In this document: piece by piece, positions 23,840 through 36,133 of the stretch
Position numbering within the stretch: position 1 is the first letter of the stretch
How the letters are laid out: every line of letters starts with the position of its first letter
NCBI GenBank assembly: GCA_902806595.1
Contig: CADCXC010000037.1
Location: 1,240,001-1,304,000 of the forward strand
DNA from: Pyrenopolyporus hunteri
Taxonomy: Eukaryota; Ascomycota; Sordariomycetes; Xylariales; Hypoxylaceae
Direction of reading: 5' to 3'
Length of the DNA: 64,000 bases
Made by a program: the position numbers and the translations under genes
Notes under the pieces: generated by a model
The model's input: the letters and a program-made list of their open reading frames with translations, nothing else
Told to the model about the DNA's origin: nothing
The model's database searches: none

Positions 23840-25480
23840 ATGGGAGCAAAAATGCCCTCTCCGCATCAGAGGTTCTTTAGCATGCGGAACCCTTTTTCGA
23901 GATGCGTCCTCTTCGCCGTTGCGTTGCTAATACTCCTCGCCGTCACGTGGAAATCCGACCGCATAGAAGACGTCGGCTCGCGGATCGTGAAAGCCGCATC
24001 TACTCACACGACTAACGTACCACAACAACCTCTCGGCGGTGGACCTCAAGCGACCGATAAAGATGTAGCACCGGTTTCAACCCACGTGATGGATTGTGGC
24101 ATTAACTCGACCCGCATGGGCGAGCTCAAGGCCAGATATGAGCTTGGTGACACCTTCGAGTATCTGAAACGATATGTCAAGATCAACCGACAGCCCATTG
24201 CTCGCAAGTCAATCACCAAGCTTGACCAGCAGTTTCTGCCGGAATCCTTCACTACGGTTGACCTACAACACCCGGGCAGCTATGGCAATGAACAGTGCAT
24301 TGAGCCGCTCCAAGTCCCAGTGTCCGAGTCACCATATCCAGCCACCGGCAATCTATCTGACTTCATGTTCGGCGTGTCAACCACGTTCAAGAGATTCAGC
24401 TCGGAAAAGACTAGCCCGGTAAATGAGTGGACGTATTGGTTGACCGATGGCAAGGGAAACTCCAACGGTGGCAAATTGATTCTTTTACTCTTGGACGCCA
24501 CAGAAGACCAAATACTCCACGCAAAGACAATACTACACCATGCTGGAATTGACGTCGACGTTTACCACTCGGATTCGTCGATGGAGATGGCCGTTCGTTA
24601 CCTAACGCTTATTCCGACCTTGTATAACCACCCAGCACGACCATCGAAGAAGTGGCTGGTGTCATGCGATGACGACACTTTTTTCCCCAGCGTCCACGCA
24701 CTAACGAAGAAGTTCGAGGACTATGATCCCAGTGAAATGCTTTATATTGGGACACTGTCTGAGGATGTCAACAACGTTGACCGCCACGGTTCGCAGGCTT
24801 TCGGTGGTGCCGGCGTGTTCTTGTCAGTGCCTCTGGCAGAACAAATCGCCAAAGATTACGATAGTTGTAAGACCGAAGAGAAGATTCATGAGTCGAACTC
24901 GGGTTGGGGTCCTCAGGGTGATATTCTTCTTCGCAAATGCATCTATGAGAACACGGATGTACGCCTGTCTATCCTTCGTGGTTTATACCAGCTTGATCTG
25001 TATGGCGACCCTTCCGGTTTCTACGAGTCTGGTGTGAAGCCCATCTCTCTTCACCATTTCAAAGGTGGCGGGTGGCATTCGGCTCTTCCCTGGGAATATA
25101 CTAAGATTGCTCATATTTGCGGCGAGGATTGCACTCTGCAAAGGTTCCGGACGAGCGACGACTACATCATTTCAACGGGTTTTAGCGTCGCACACTACCC
25201 TCAGGGCATCAATTTCAACCTTGCCCAGATGGAACGCACATTCGCAGCCGCGCCCCAGGATAAGGGGTGGAACTTGGATTACGTCTTCGACCCGCAGCGA
25301 CCTAGTCTCTTGAAGACGGGTCGTAAGATCAGTTGGGATCTTCAGGAGGCGCACGTAAACGAGGACAATACGGTTAGCCATGTATACGTGCGAAAGGCTA
25401 ACGATTGGCGATGGGTTGACCGAAATGGGGAGCCCATGTCTCGTCTCGATGGTATAATCGAACTTGTTTGGATCCCTTAA
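23840..25480 (+). CDS. Fringe-like (GT31/DUF604) glycosyltransferase
   Basis: Single exon, 546 residues from the first ATG; the frame continues upstream only through non-ATG codons. A type II membrane architecture is visible: basic N-terminus, one hydrophobic segment (about 22-36, RCVLFAVALLILLAVTW), a stem, then the lumenal domain. CDDD at 276-279 (in KKWLVSCDDDTFF) is the DxD-type metal/nucleotide-sugar site. GGAGVFLS and the later GWGPQGDILLRKC match the fringe-like fold. It probably transfers a hexose to a glycan or protein in the Golgi; donor and acceptor cannot be read from the sequence. It stands alone, with about 1.6 kb of non-coding DNA downstream. Confidence 0.85.
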   Translation: MGAKMPSPHQRFFSMRNPFSRCVLFAVALLILLAVTWKSDRIEDVGSRIVKAASTHTTNVPQQPLGGGPQATDKDVAPVSTHVMDCGINSTRMGELKARYELGDTFEYLKRYVKINRQPIARKSITKLDQQFLPESFTTVDLQHPGSYGNEQCIEPLQVPVSESPYPATGNLSDFMFGVSTTFKRFSSEKTSPVNEWTYWLTDGKGNSNGGKLILLLLDATEDQILHAKTILHHAGIDVDVYHSDSSMEMAVRYLTLIPTLYNHPARPSKKWLVSCDDDTFFPSVHALTKKFEDYDPSEMLYIGTLSEDVNNVDRHGSQAFGGAGVFLSVPLAEQIAKDYDSCKTEEKIHESNSGWGPQGDILLRKCIYENTDVRLSILRGLYQLDLYGDPSGFYESGVKPISLHHFKGGGWHSALPWEYTKIAHICGEDCTLQRFRTSDDYIISTGFSVAHYPQGINFNLAQMERTFAAAPQDKGWNLDYVFDPQRPSLLKTGRKISWDLQEAHVNEDNTVSHVYVRKANDWRWVDRNGEPMSRLDGIIELVWIP

Positions 25481-27095
25481 AGTTCATCACGCAGCGCGTG
25501 GCAAACGACATTAATGATCTTGCATGACGGGATTGGAAATGGCAGATGCTTTATTCATCTACTCGACTTGGGGAAGGCTGGATTGGAAAATCGACATCAT
25601 TATACAGCGCCTACGCTCCGTCAAATATGCTATCAATCCCCACCGCTTTGTTTGTCCAGACCCCTCGAACCGCTAAATATCGATGAAGGAAACCTACCTA
25701 CCTAAGTTGGCTACTATTCCGGCCGATTACCTCGATTGAGCGTGTTGACCGTCTCGCCTTGCCTGGGTGGCGTTGCGGAACGTCCGATGCCTCCTAGCAT
25801 TGCCGTCGAAACCGACTTGATGCTGAGAAGTTATCTGTTCATCGGCTTCACCCGCATCTGGATTTGTACGTTCATCGGCGCTGGCTATCGCACCCACCAC
25901 AGGATCAGATAATGTATAATCTTCAACGCGGTCGATCGTTTCCTTAGCATCGCCTGCGGTTTCCCAACCTGGGTTCTACGAGGGACAAGCCCCAGCATAT
26001 CTGCGACATTCACTTCCCACTCTTGACATTTGGAATCCAGCGTTTGGCGACTAATGGTAGTCGCATTCAGCATTTACACGAATCATTATATTTCTACGGC
26101 ATCTCAGTATACCGTCTAAGGATATCCAAGTTTTGGGATCTATATTTTATTCCCCGTCGTCCATTTGTATGATAGACTTACTGTCTGGGAGGTGGAGTTA
26201 CGAGCATTAGATGTCTAGTGGGGAGCACAGTCTCATGTTCGTTACAAAAAGGTTCAAGGTTGGCGATTTTTGGCTTGTTTTTTTTCTTGGGACCGTTTGC
26301 TGGCGGTTATTATACGTCGTACTGGAGGACATACAACCATCTCGGAATCGAAGTGCTCGAGACGAGGTTGGTAGATGTGCCGCTTACGGCTGTACATACT
26401 TACATAGGTAAAGAAAACATGATCAGAATAAACTATTCCCGGTTCGAAGTGATTTGTTTTTGAGAATGATGGGTCAGATCATTAGCAGGCGGATGCTAAG
26501 TAAGTATAAGACGTGATAATATACCCATCTACCCAGGTACGCAAGCATCATTAAGCGCTTGGCGCTATTGCTTGCGTGGATTGTACATGCAGGGCCTCTT
26601 CGAAGGAATAGAATAACCAATTATTTTGTGAAGAAGGTTGGATGCCTAAGCGGACAACTACCTATTATGTATGTACCTAGGTAGGTAGGTAGAGGTAGAC
26701 AATAGAAGTTGAAAGAGGTTTCTGCAAGCTGGGAGCCTCACTTTCCATACCTGGAGAATGGGTACCCGGCCTTACCTAATGGAAGGTTTGCCCCGCGTAC
26801 CCGCGCCCCACTAAAGACATAGCGGCCTAAAAAGCAGACGGCGGGTGTTTTTTTGTTTCGACAGAACGGGATGAAGTCATCCACCTAACTTTTGTTCCTC
26901 GATCTGTTCGACACAAACAAATTGCAATCCGACAAGGACAAGCCTCTGGGGAACCATTTCGCGTCGCGTAGGCTTCTGGTGAACGGCTATGGCAGTCGCC
27001 ATTATTCTTTAACATTCCACCGTCTATCCTCCACCCATCTTTTGTTGACCAACTGACCGACTCGAATTCTTGCCTTTGCGATACTCCGGGTCGCC
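25481..27095. other. Intergenic, PalA upstream region
   Basis: No gene seen. It contains an AGGTAGGTAGGT run near 26680-26697. The frame 25885-26073 (minus) and others have no recognisable content. I looked for PacC-type sites (GCCARG) in the last 500 bp before palA and saw none. Confidence 0.5.
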
Positions 27096-29838
27096 ATGCA
27101 AAACAACATTCTTGCGGTGCCCTTCCGCAAAGGGGCCCATCTGTCCCTCTCGTCTGCCATTCGGCAGTATATTTCTACCAAGTATGACCAGCATCCGGAC
27201 ATGTTCCGTCAAGATCTAGAGGTGATCGATGCATTGAGGCGCGACGCGGTCAACGTGCGCGAGCCGCATGGCAGTGGCGTTCCGAGATTACAGGCCTACG
27301 CCGGACAGTTGGTCTGGATAAGCGGCAAATTTCCTATAGATGTACGTCCATTTATAACTGCCATGATCATTGGCCGGAGAGCCCTTATTGACAAACGATA
27401 CTAGATCGGCGCAGACTTCACATGGTATCCCGCCTTGGGCTACAACACCGACCGACCTATAGTACACAACAACCTCAAGTTCGAACTGGCCAATATCCTG
27501 TACAACCTCGCCGCCCTATACTCGCAGCTGGCCATAGCTAGCAACCGCTCCACCACGGATGGCCTTAAGACCGCAGCAAGCTACTTCAGCCAGTCGGCGG
27601 GAGTCCTGACACACTTGAAGAATGAGGTTATACCCGAGCTACGAACTACGCCCCCGGAAGATATGGACGGACACACTTTAGACTCGCTGGTACAACTACA
27701 GCTGGCTCAGGCCCAAGAATGCTTCTGGCAAAAGGCCGTTATGGACGGCTATAAAGACGCATCGATCGCGAAGCTGGCTGCCAAGGTGTCAGATTTATAT
27801 AACGAAGCAGGCGAGTCGGCTATGCGGTCGGAAGCCATAAGTAGCAGTTGGATCCATCATATGAGCGCGAAACATCATCATTTCGCCGCTGCTGCCCAGT
27901 ACCGCGCGGCCTGCGATTGTCTAGAAAAGCGAAAATACGGGGAAGAAGTAGCGAGACTGCGTGATGCCGTTGCCTGCGTGAACGAAGGCCTCAGAGAGAG
28001 TCGCGGCGGTTACTTGCACAAGACCGTAGCGGACGATTTAAACGGACTTAAGAAGAGGGTAGAAGAAGATCTCAAACGCGCCGAACGAGACAACGACGTG
28101 ATTTATTTAAGTAAGCTTGACAGTCCCGAAGTCGAAGGGTCCCTATAGAACCTGGAGCTAACATAACACCATAGATCCGGTACCACCAAAGTCGGAACTT
28201 AAGATTCTAGATCGAGCCACCATGGCAGTGGCCCGGATACCGCCGCAAGTGTCAGCGCCCCTAGATTACCTTGGAGAGAAAGGCGAGTTCGGCCCTCCGC
28301 TCTTCACAAGGCTCGTCCCATATTCCGTTCATATCGCCGTCTCCATATACGAAGAACGACGAGACCGTCTTGTGAATCAAAATATTATAGCCGAACTCGA
28401 AACTCTGAACGAAAGGATACACGAAATACTTTCGTCGCTAAATCTTCCCGGTTCTATTCAGGCTTTCGAGAAGCCACTTGGGCTCCCCGGGACTTTGATT
28501 CAGCATGCCGAGGAAATTCGTCAGGCGGACGCTTTACACCGCTTGCAAAGAAGCTTCGCAGATATTGATAAACTGCGCGCCGCTAACATAGCCATGTTCG
28601 AGGAGGGCAAGAGCTTACTACAATCCGAAGAGGAAGAGGATGCCCAGTTACGTAGGAAATACGGCACGGATCGATGGTTGCGGCCCGAAAGCCGCTCCGA
28701 GCCAAACAACGGTGCAAGGCTCTGGCGTCAGGTGGCCGATGCAGAGGGCTGGTTTGCGAGCAGCGCGGGTAGTGACGCAGTTGTACGCGACAGGTTCCAT
28801 AGCATAGAATCCACGTTAGCAGTTCTCGCCGGACCAGATCGTGGCTTACTCGACTTCGTACCTTCGTCGCGGCGCACAGAAATCCCAGAAACACTCAAGC
28901 CAGCGATCGGGCGTCTACGAACAGCCTATAACAATATAGCACGCCTTGAGGGCCGCCGTCGTAGAAAGGCCGAAGCTCTTCGTGAAAAGGCCCGTAGCGA
29001 CGATATCAAGTCCGATATCTTGGCTGAAGCGTCACGGTTGGAGCGTACCCATGCGGTGGCGACTGCTATAGTGCCCGCCCACTTTGAGGAGTTTTTCGAG
29101 AAACGCTTAGATTCGCTTTACGAACCCGACCTGGAGCTCGTACAAACAGAGGCGACCGAGCAGGAGAAGCTCGTTGCAGAGCTCGTACGAGTGAATCGCG
29201 AATTTGAGAGCCAGAAGAAGATGGTAGGCGACAAAGGCAATAAGGAAAGGGAGCAGGCTCTTCAAAAGCTCGAGAATGCCTATTACAAATATAAAGAGCT
29301 GATAAATAACACCGAGGCCGGGCGCAAGTTTTACAACGACCTTAGCCGTATAGTAGGAGGCTTCCGAGACGGTGCGCGGAGCTTCGTGGCTGAAAGGAGA
29401 AACGAGGCGCGCATGCTCGAAGAGGAATTAATCACGCCCCTGCTCGATAGATTGAGCCTCGGAGGGCCAAGTCGTGTCCAATCAGTACAGCCCGCCGGCT
29501 CCACGAGCAGCTGGGATAGCGGTGCGGGCTATCAGGACCAACTACCGCAATCACAGCGATCCTCGTTCGTCCCACAACCTGCTCCATCCAGACAACAAGT
29601 CCAGAGTCCCCCCGAGGCGCAGGTCCAATCATGGGCGCCGGTCGGCGAGACAGTGGCTCCCCAGCCGCAGCCACCTCGAGCGAACCCTATGCAAGGTGTG
29701 TGGAATCCAGAAATCGGTATTAAGTTCTCCAACACACCGCCGCCCGCCAGCACCGCTGCCGGCAGCGGAAGTTCTCAGCAGGAGAACAGGCCAGTTGCTG
29801 GGACCTGGGATCGAAACAGCGCGATCAGGTTCGGCTAG
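27096..29838 (+). CDS. palA: pH-response regulator PalA/Rim20 (BRO1 domain)
   Basis: Three exons: 27096-27341, 27405-28110 and 28175-29838, with introns of 63 and 64 nt; a CTAAC branch site is visible in the second. The product is 871 residues, in the PalA range. The N-terminus (IRQYISTKYDQHPDMF), FTWYPALG at the first junction and DNDVIYLNPVPPKSELK at the second are PalA hallmarks that distinguish it from Bro1/Vps31. The BRO1 domain covers about 5-370, the V-shaped coiled-coil domain about 400-740, and the Pro/Gln/Ser-rich tail runs from about 745. In ambient-pH signalling PalA binds Vps32/Snf7 and the PacC/Rim101 YPXL motifs, so PacC is cleaved at endosomal ESCRT-III sites. It is convergent with the flotillin gene. 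Confidence 0.96.
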
Positions 29839-30791
29839 GAGGCCAACACTTCGCGTCATCGCAGCAGGCAACCGGTTCCCCGAGAGGTCCCGTGATGTCT
29901 TGTCCCTACTACTACTACTTCTGGCCCTATGTCTCCCTCACTCTATTGGTCTATACAGGAATATACCCCTTAACCATTAGATATGTGCAGCTTAGGGTTA
30001 GGACGGAGGATGATGGAATGCCTAGGTAGATAGGAATATGATGGGGGCCTAGGTAATAAGTGAGTTAATAGAAATTATACCCTTGTCTAGAATGGCATGG
30101 CTATATCAAATTATAATTTATGATACTTGGACTGTGACGTGTATATTTGGATTTATATGTCTTCAATGGAAGATAACATTTCATAAGACGGCTTAAAGAT
30201 TTTATGCCACCATAGAGATACTCCCTTTTCCGACCCGAGCGCACGTTTGGACCTGTGATGATATTACTATCTTCTTTTAATGAGTCATTAACGTATCATG
30301 GGAAGAAGGGGAAAGTGCGAAATTATTGTATTTGACTCTTTGCTGACTCTTCGACGATCTTACTCTTTCATCCTTCCGGTGCTACTTGGATTACCATAAC
30401 TCTTCCACGGCTTCCAGGTGGGCATATCACTGGTATGTACTACGAGAGCCAGGTAGATTTTCTCTTATAGGATAGCTTAGTAAAAAAAGTTTTTTTATAT
30501 CATTATCAATTTGGTATCAATTTGATCGAGACTGCCAGCTAGGTCATACAAGCCCCAGTAGAGACTAGAAAATCAAGGTAAACTCATCGCGTGTGGATAT
30601 CAACGAATGCCTGCCAAAACTCCACGTAAGCCCCGTTATGCAGAGGAATGCAACCACCGCGTCTATCTACAAGTACAACAGAGGGAATCATGAAGCGAGA
30701 GACAGAGAGATAGAGAAAGAAAGAAAGAAAAAATCACAGCGAGAGGCAATTGCTACCATGTAAGCAATAATCGTAACCGTTACCCAGATTC
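29839..30791. other. Intergenic between convergent palA and flotillin genes
   Basis: Non-coding 3' region of two convergent genes. It holds a purine microsatellite (GAAA/GAGA) near 30700-30735 and AT-rich patches. No further gene seen. Confidence 0.6.
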
Positions 30792-32686
30792 CTATTTCCC
30801 GTTGACAGAGCTGTCCGTGCTCTGGAATTGCTCACGTCGCGCGACCTCGTTCCCGGGCATTCTGCCGAACTGCCATTCGGGGAGGGTGATGCCCGTCTGG
30901 TCGTGGATTGTGGACATTAACGGAGGGAGGAGCTGGTACACCTACGTAGTTTCTACGTTAGCCTGCGGAAGCACGGGGCTATCCTAGACAGCGCCAGAAC
31001 GATAGTAAGTATGCGGGGAGGAAAGGGGTGGACTAACATTCCTAAGAGTAGCGCTGGTATCTTGGCCGGATCCCTGGCCGCCGGGCCCGGACGATCCAGC
31101 CTCGGAGCCAGTATTCCAGACGCTGATCTTGGGCTGCATGCCGTTGACGGCGGTAGCGTTGGCCTTGGCGAGCTCGACATATGTGCCCTTCTCGATCATC
31201 ACTGTAGTACGAGTTAGCTAACCCCTTTTCACATGGATAGGTACCTAGGTAGGTAGGTTTTAAGACAAGTCTCGGGGAAAGGGGTCTCCGAGAAAAAGCA
31301 GCCTGAAGATCTTCATCCTCGAGACGATCACTAAGCGAAAGAGATCCCGGGTCAACTCACTATACTGGAGGAGTCCAGACGGGCCACCGAAAGCCTGACT
31401 CATCTTGGAATAAGCATCCGCCATGGCCACCATTCCCTCGGCCTCCTTGAGCCTATTCTGCAGCAGCGCCTCGGCGTTCTTGATCGCCGCGAACGCCTGG
31501 GTCTCCGCCTCGATACGGGTCTTGTACGCCGCGGCGTCGGTCAGCTTATTGCTCTTCTCGAAGTTCGCACGAGCGTCGGCCTCGATCTCGTAGGCCTTCG
31601 CGTCCGCAGCCTGCTGCTTGCTCTCGCGGGCGATGGCGGCCTTGACGACGTCGACGGCGCGCAGGCGCTCGAGCTCGGCGGCGGCGCGCTTGACCTGGAC
31701 CTCCTTCTTGAGGTCCTCGTCGCGCGACTCGGTCGCGCGCGTCGCCTGGATCCGCGCGATCTCCACGTCCCGGCTCAGGATGGTCTTCTGCGTCGCCAGG
31801 TTGGCCTCGGCCGCTGCGCGCTCCACGTCCCGGTCCGTCTTCTGCACGGCCGTCTCCGCGTTGATCTTCGCGATCGACCGCTCCTGCTGCCCGTGCCGCT
31901 CCGCCTCGCCCACGTTGCCGCGCAGCTGCGCCTCCGCCACGTCGATGCGCGCCTGGTTCGTCGCGCCCTCGTGCGCCTTCTGCGAGAGCGATTGGAAGTA
32001 CGTGGACCCGGCGGCGTCCTTGAGTTCTTTCACGTTGGCGTTGTAGATCTTCAGCCCGAACTGGTCGAGTTCGCCCTGGATGTTGCGGAAGATGCGCCGC
32101 TTGAATTCTTCGCGTTCGGTGAAGATCTCTTCCATCGTCATGCTCGAGACGAGCACCCGGGTCTCGCCCTCGATGATGCCTTTGACGATGTTCTCGAGGT
32201 ATTGCGAGCCCTGCTTCTGGGCGGTGGATTCCGCCAAGAGCATGGCGTACTTCATCAAAGCATCTCCGCGGTCCTCGGCATGAATGTGTTCGTTCGCGGG
32301 ACGTCCCGCTTGAGTATTTTCGTTGAGCCTGAGGCCCTTCGAGTTGGCTCCTCGGCTGTTGACATCCCTATTGCCGAGTTATTATTTTGGTAGATTTACG
32401 TATTTAAGTGAGAATGAAACTCACGGTCCTATTGTAAACACAACGGGGAGAAGAAATTGAAGTTTCTCCTTTGTCATAGCTATACGGGAAAATCAGCAGA
32501 TAGTTAGCGAGGCAGTAGGTGTTGCGGGTTACCTTGAAGGTTCATAGCATAGTCGTGAGGTTGGACCGAGAAACGTGTACATCTCTGGAAAGGCCATACC
32601 CACGCAGCTTTTGTGATGAGCACGTTCTTGACGTTCATGCCAGTGATGGCAAGGTACTCATCGGGGGCAGCGATCTTGTAGGACAT
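30792..32686 (-). CDS. floA: Flotillin-like SPFH-domain protein
   Basis: Rebuilt as five exons: 32686-32533, 32479-32425, 32367-31361, 31201-31038 and 30941-30792, giving 509 residues. Introns are 53, 57, 159 and 96 nt, all GT-AG, several with a GCTAAC branch site. The N-terminus has the SPFH strand pattern (DEYLAITG...KKNV-like, WVWPFQRC), followed by LLPVVFTIGPD and IVKGIIEGETRVLVSSMTMEEIF. A long Ala/Glu/Arg-rich coiled coil follows. The last exons encode LLQYMMIEKGTYVELAKANA and VYQLLPPLMSTIHDQTGI, both typical flotillin ends. Flotillins scaffold sterol-rich plasma-membrane microdomains and in fungi influence hyphal growth. There is no TM segment; membrane attachment is by acylation and hydrophobic contacts. 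Confidence 0.93.
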
Positions 32687-33699
32687 GGTGACGGTATTTC
32701 TATCAAGCTGTATGTATCGAGCAGCACGCAGGGATAACGAGGTGTTGGGGATATCTTCATAAACTTAAGCGTAAACGGGAAGAGTGAGAAGTGGAAAACG
32801 TAGTTAGGATGAAGATATGGGTGAAGTAGCACTACACTATCCAAATGAATGCATAGGGTAACTGAGTAACCGAGGAGTTATATGGAAACGATAGGTAGGT
32901 ACGTGAAGTGCGAGGTTACTGATTTAAATACATGAGATGGATGAGAAGTTGTTACTAAGGGAGGCTGAAGCTGGTCTATGCCAAGCGGGATTCGGTCTAG
33001 CGAGTTGATCGTCTACTTGGGCTAGAACTACCAAGAGAAAGCAAACGGGCTCGGTGAAGGGGCGATGCGGGATAGACGGCACTTAATCATGAATTTTCAG
33101 GAAGAATACCCAAGGTAGGCAGCCCAGAATTATGTAGCGAACTAGGGTGTGCTCTTAGGTAGTATTAGATTCGCCGTGACTCCTACTGCAGCTCGGACAC
33201 ACACGTGTGTTTAAGAAGCGTCAGAGCAAGATCTTGTCGAGAGCGTTTATCTAGGTAACTTAGATGTTAGGTAAGTTGGAGTTGAGTGATTTTGGTTGGA
33301 CGTACCTCCTAGATACCTGGTGTAGCCCAGATGCCCTATAAAGGTAGGTAGGTAGGTAAGTATTAGAGGAGTCCTATAGATAATTGCCAACCAGCACCCG
33401 CTACGTATCAACTGCAAGACAGATAGTTCGGCGCCGGTTAGCTTAAACAACCCGATGCTCGAATGATCGACGACTGCTGATGGAGCTGTCCATGGAACTA
33501 TACTTGGGGGAAGACGCGAAAGAAGCCTTACACAAGGCATACAGCCACATTACCCACTTAGCCTGGTATATTGGTATGCATCGTACCCCGCCGTGAGAGG
33601 CTTACCGGTTCAGTGGCTTCAGAAGCGAGATGCTGATTCTCCGCTGATTCGTTTTTCTGGGACAGGAACAGGAACAGGAACAGGAATCCATCTTAATAA

Positions 33700-34060
33700 A
33701 CCGAGTACATAGGTACACATATGTGTAGGTGCCTACCTACCTACATACCTAGGCAGGTACCTACCCAGTATGTGCCGGGGTAACTACCTAGGTAGGTACC
33801 TAGGTAGGTACCTAGGTAAGGTACCCAGCCATATAGGTCGGGCGTAGGTGGTGGTGGCGCGTTCTCGGGCAGTCACCAGACCAAATCTCCGGAAGCTAAG
33901 TAAGGTGCCTACCTTATATCTTATTTGCCAAGGTCCGTATTCCGTAGGTATTGTTACCCAACTCTATATAACCCTACCTCTTAAGTAGGTACTTATTTGT
34001 AGGTAGGTAAGGTAACTACCACCTGGGTACCTAGTAGGTACCTAGTTATATAACGGAGAG
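33700..34060. repeat. ACCTAGGT/AGGTAGGTACC repeat block
   Basis: Repeated TACCTAGGTAGG words, largely self-complementary, with the densest run at 33781-33831. Shorter runs of the same word occur near 26690, 31240, 33340, 35815, 50025, 50120, 50965, 54455, 57495, 57560 and 63035. It appears to be a genome-wide simple-sequence motif of this species. Confidence 0.8.
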
Positions 34061-34859
34061 CCCAAGTTTATAGGCTAAGGGTAGGTGCAATACACCAAAC
34101 ACTAATAATGATGGAATGCTCAGTTCCAGAAGATTTCCTAAAGCTCTACTAGGGCTGCAGCGAGTCCCCACAAGCCTTAGGTACCTACCCTAGACTCCAC
34201 TGACCCTGAAGCTGAAGCTCAGCTCCAGGCCTAGCCTGTGGCCTATACCGGCCTAGCGCGTACCTATAGGTACCTGTGCCTATGCCACTTTGCCTAAAAC
34301 CGCCTCCAGATCGAAGTTCGTGATCCGTACAACTTTTTAGCTGCCCGACCATGACCTTGCTATCGGTATACCTACCTTACCTAGGTAAATGTAGCCTCTC
34401 GGCCAGGCCCTTATTGAAAACAGTTCATCCGTTTCAGCACAGCCTCGTGGATCGAGCAGCTATGTATACGATGAGTCTGCAGCTCGAGGAATGACACCTA
34501 CCTCGGGGTAATTAGAAAGCCAAGATCCTTCATCGATCCCTCTCGTGCCCATCCTCCATCCGACGCAGCCACTCACTCACGCTCGACACGTTTATTACGG
34601 CTTTCCCCGAGTCGCACATGTAAGCGAAGTCATTCTGCCGACTCTGATTCCTCCATTCCTGCCGTTCCCCGCAATTACCTGTGATACGCGGTGAAAGGAT
34701 CGGGACTCATGCGCCCAGCATCCGGAATCTACCAGTCACATGAGCCGCGAAATCTCGATGCCCCAATGGCAAATAACGCACTTACATTTTGCGGCCAGCA
34801 GCCAGCAGCGAGGGAAGAGGAAACTCTCTATCTACCTACCGTAGCGGAAATGGGTGGAA

Positions 34860-35355
34860 AAAAGTAACGGTTATTTACCCAGCAACTGTCCGGCTGTATC
34901 ACAACCATAATTCAGAATTCTACGGTTGCTTGAAAAAATAACGGTTACTCTAGTAGTAAGGGCCAAAAATAAATGATTCTAATTGGTCGGATTTTTGATT
35001 GTGGGTCTAGAAAAAAAGATTATTCGAAAAATTTAAAAAGCGTGGGCTTCGAACCCATAGCTTCGGTACATGTACTTTGTACTTGTAACGATTGAGCTAA
35101 TCTAGGATTGGGTGGCCAGCCCAAGCTTCGATTGTGAAAGTTTAATGTTTTTATGCTATATATCCGTAATGTCCAAATTTTTACAGCCCACTCTTTTTGA
35201 CCAATCAAATTAAAGGTACGTACCCCTTCGTAACATTCTGCAACTTCAGCAACGCTTTATTCTAAGCAACCGTCGCCTACGCTACATAACGTTTCTTAAA
35301 ATCAAAAAACCCACCAATGACAACGGTTACCCACTATTAGAACGGTTACTCCAAA
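34860..35355. repeat. Possible short repeat element bounded by AACGGTTA words
   Basis: AACGGTTA occurs at about 34866, 34941, 35322 and 35341, always in the same orientation and usually followed by CTC or CCC. The two pairs bracket about 380-480 bp that includes a tRNA-like promoter. This could be a non-autonomous element; no clear inverted ends or target duplication were found. Confidence 0.35.
35040..35106 (-). pseudogene. tRNA-like sequence with intact A and B boxes
   Basis: On the minus strand TAGCTCAATCGTT (A box, 35099-35087) and GGTTCGAAGCC (B box, 35055-35045) match Pol III consensus and are 44 nt apart, exactly the spacing of a mature tRNA. The T loop is canonical, but the D stem and acceptor stem do not pair. 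GTACA/TGTAC forms a stem around a loop without U33. It is therefore a tRNA relic or a tRNA-derived SINE head rather than a working tRNA. T-rich runs follow downstream. Confidence 0.55.
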
Positions 35356-36133
35356 CCACCCAATCCCGCTGCGGTACGTATTAGCGGCGAAACTCGCTAA
35401 ACCTTTGCTGGCCTTCGGTCAAACACCGCATTATATTCCCGTAGTACTTTCTTAGGTTTCAGTAGTTTCGAGGCTTAGACCCCGACCAACCTCCCTTTTC
35501 CCTCCTTTCGGTTCTTCGTGGTCCTAGCGGATGCAAGGCTGATCTTGCCTCTCGATCCCTCCCTGTTTGGGTATCCGTGTTCACGGCTGATTTGCCTCGT
35601 CTCCTGACTCGGAAGCTAAGAGTTAGATGTTGATGATTTCGGACTAACCTTCAATTGAAGTTAGGCAACCTGAGTCTTAGCCCGATACCCAGTTCGCCTT
35701 ATGTTAACCCTAGTCGTGAATCATTCCCGTCTCTTCCCCTCCCCCGGGGGCACCGACGATGATAGACTCAACCACCAGACCTAACTACAACTAACTTCCA
35801 CGCGGATGACTTTTAGGTAGGTACCTAGTTACTAAGACCACATCGGAGACTGCGGTTGTCCTCCGTGGGTAGAGCTCACGCGCCCGTTTTATTTGAGTTT
35901 GGTTCTAAGAGTAACCCGTACTCGCCTAGCCCTCGATGCTATTCCTATATGAATTTCTATGTCTGGGGTGGCTAGATCTCTTCTTCAAAACCGGTAAAAC
36001 TAACAGAACTGCAAGTTAAGCGCCCACAGTGGCAGTTTCTTCGCACCCGGTACTCGAGTTAACGTACCACGACTGTTCCCGACTCTATTACCGTCTACTC
36101 TCCCGTTTGGGTTCTGAGTAGTTTGTAGCAAGG

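Larger units (their letters stand above)
32687..36133. other. 3.4-kb non-coding region rich in dispersed repeats
   Basis: No coding region supported. It contains the densest block of AGGT/ACCT repeats (33700-34060), a tRNA-like Pol III promoter (35040-35100) and four copies of AACGGTTA around it. A CT-rich stretch at 35480-35760 may belong to the promoter or 5' leader of the next gene. Confidence 0.55.

Noticed and set aside
31618..32393. Long plus-strand frames opposite the flotillin gene
   Set aside because: Produced by the GC-rich antisense of the Ala/Glu/Arg coiled coil; the minus-strand protein is clearly flotillin.
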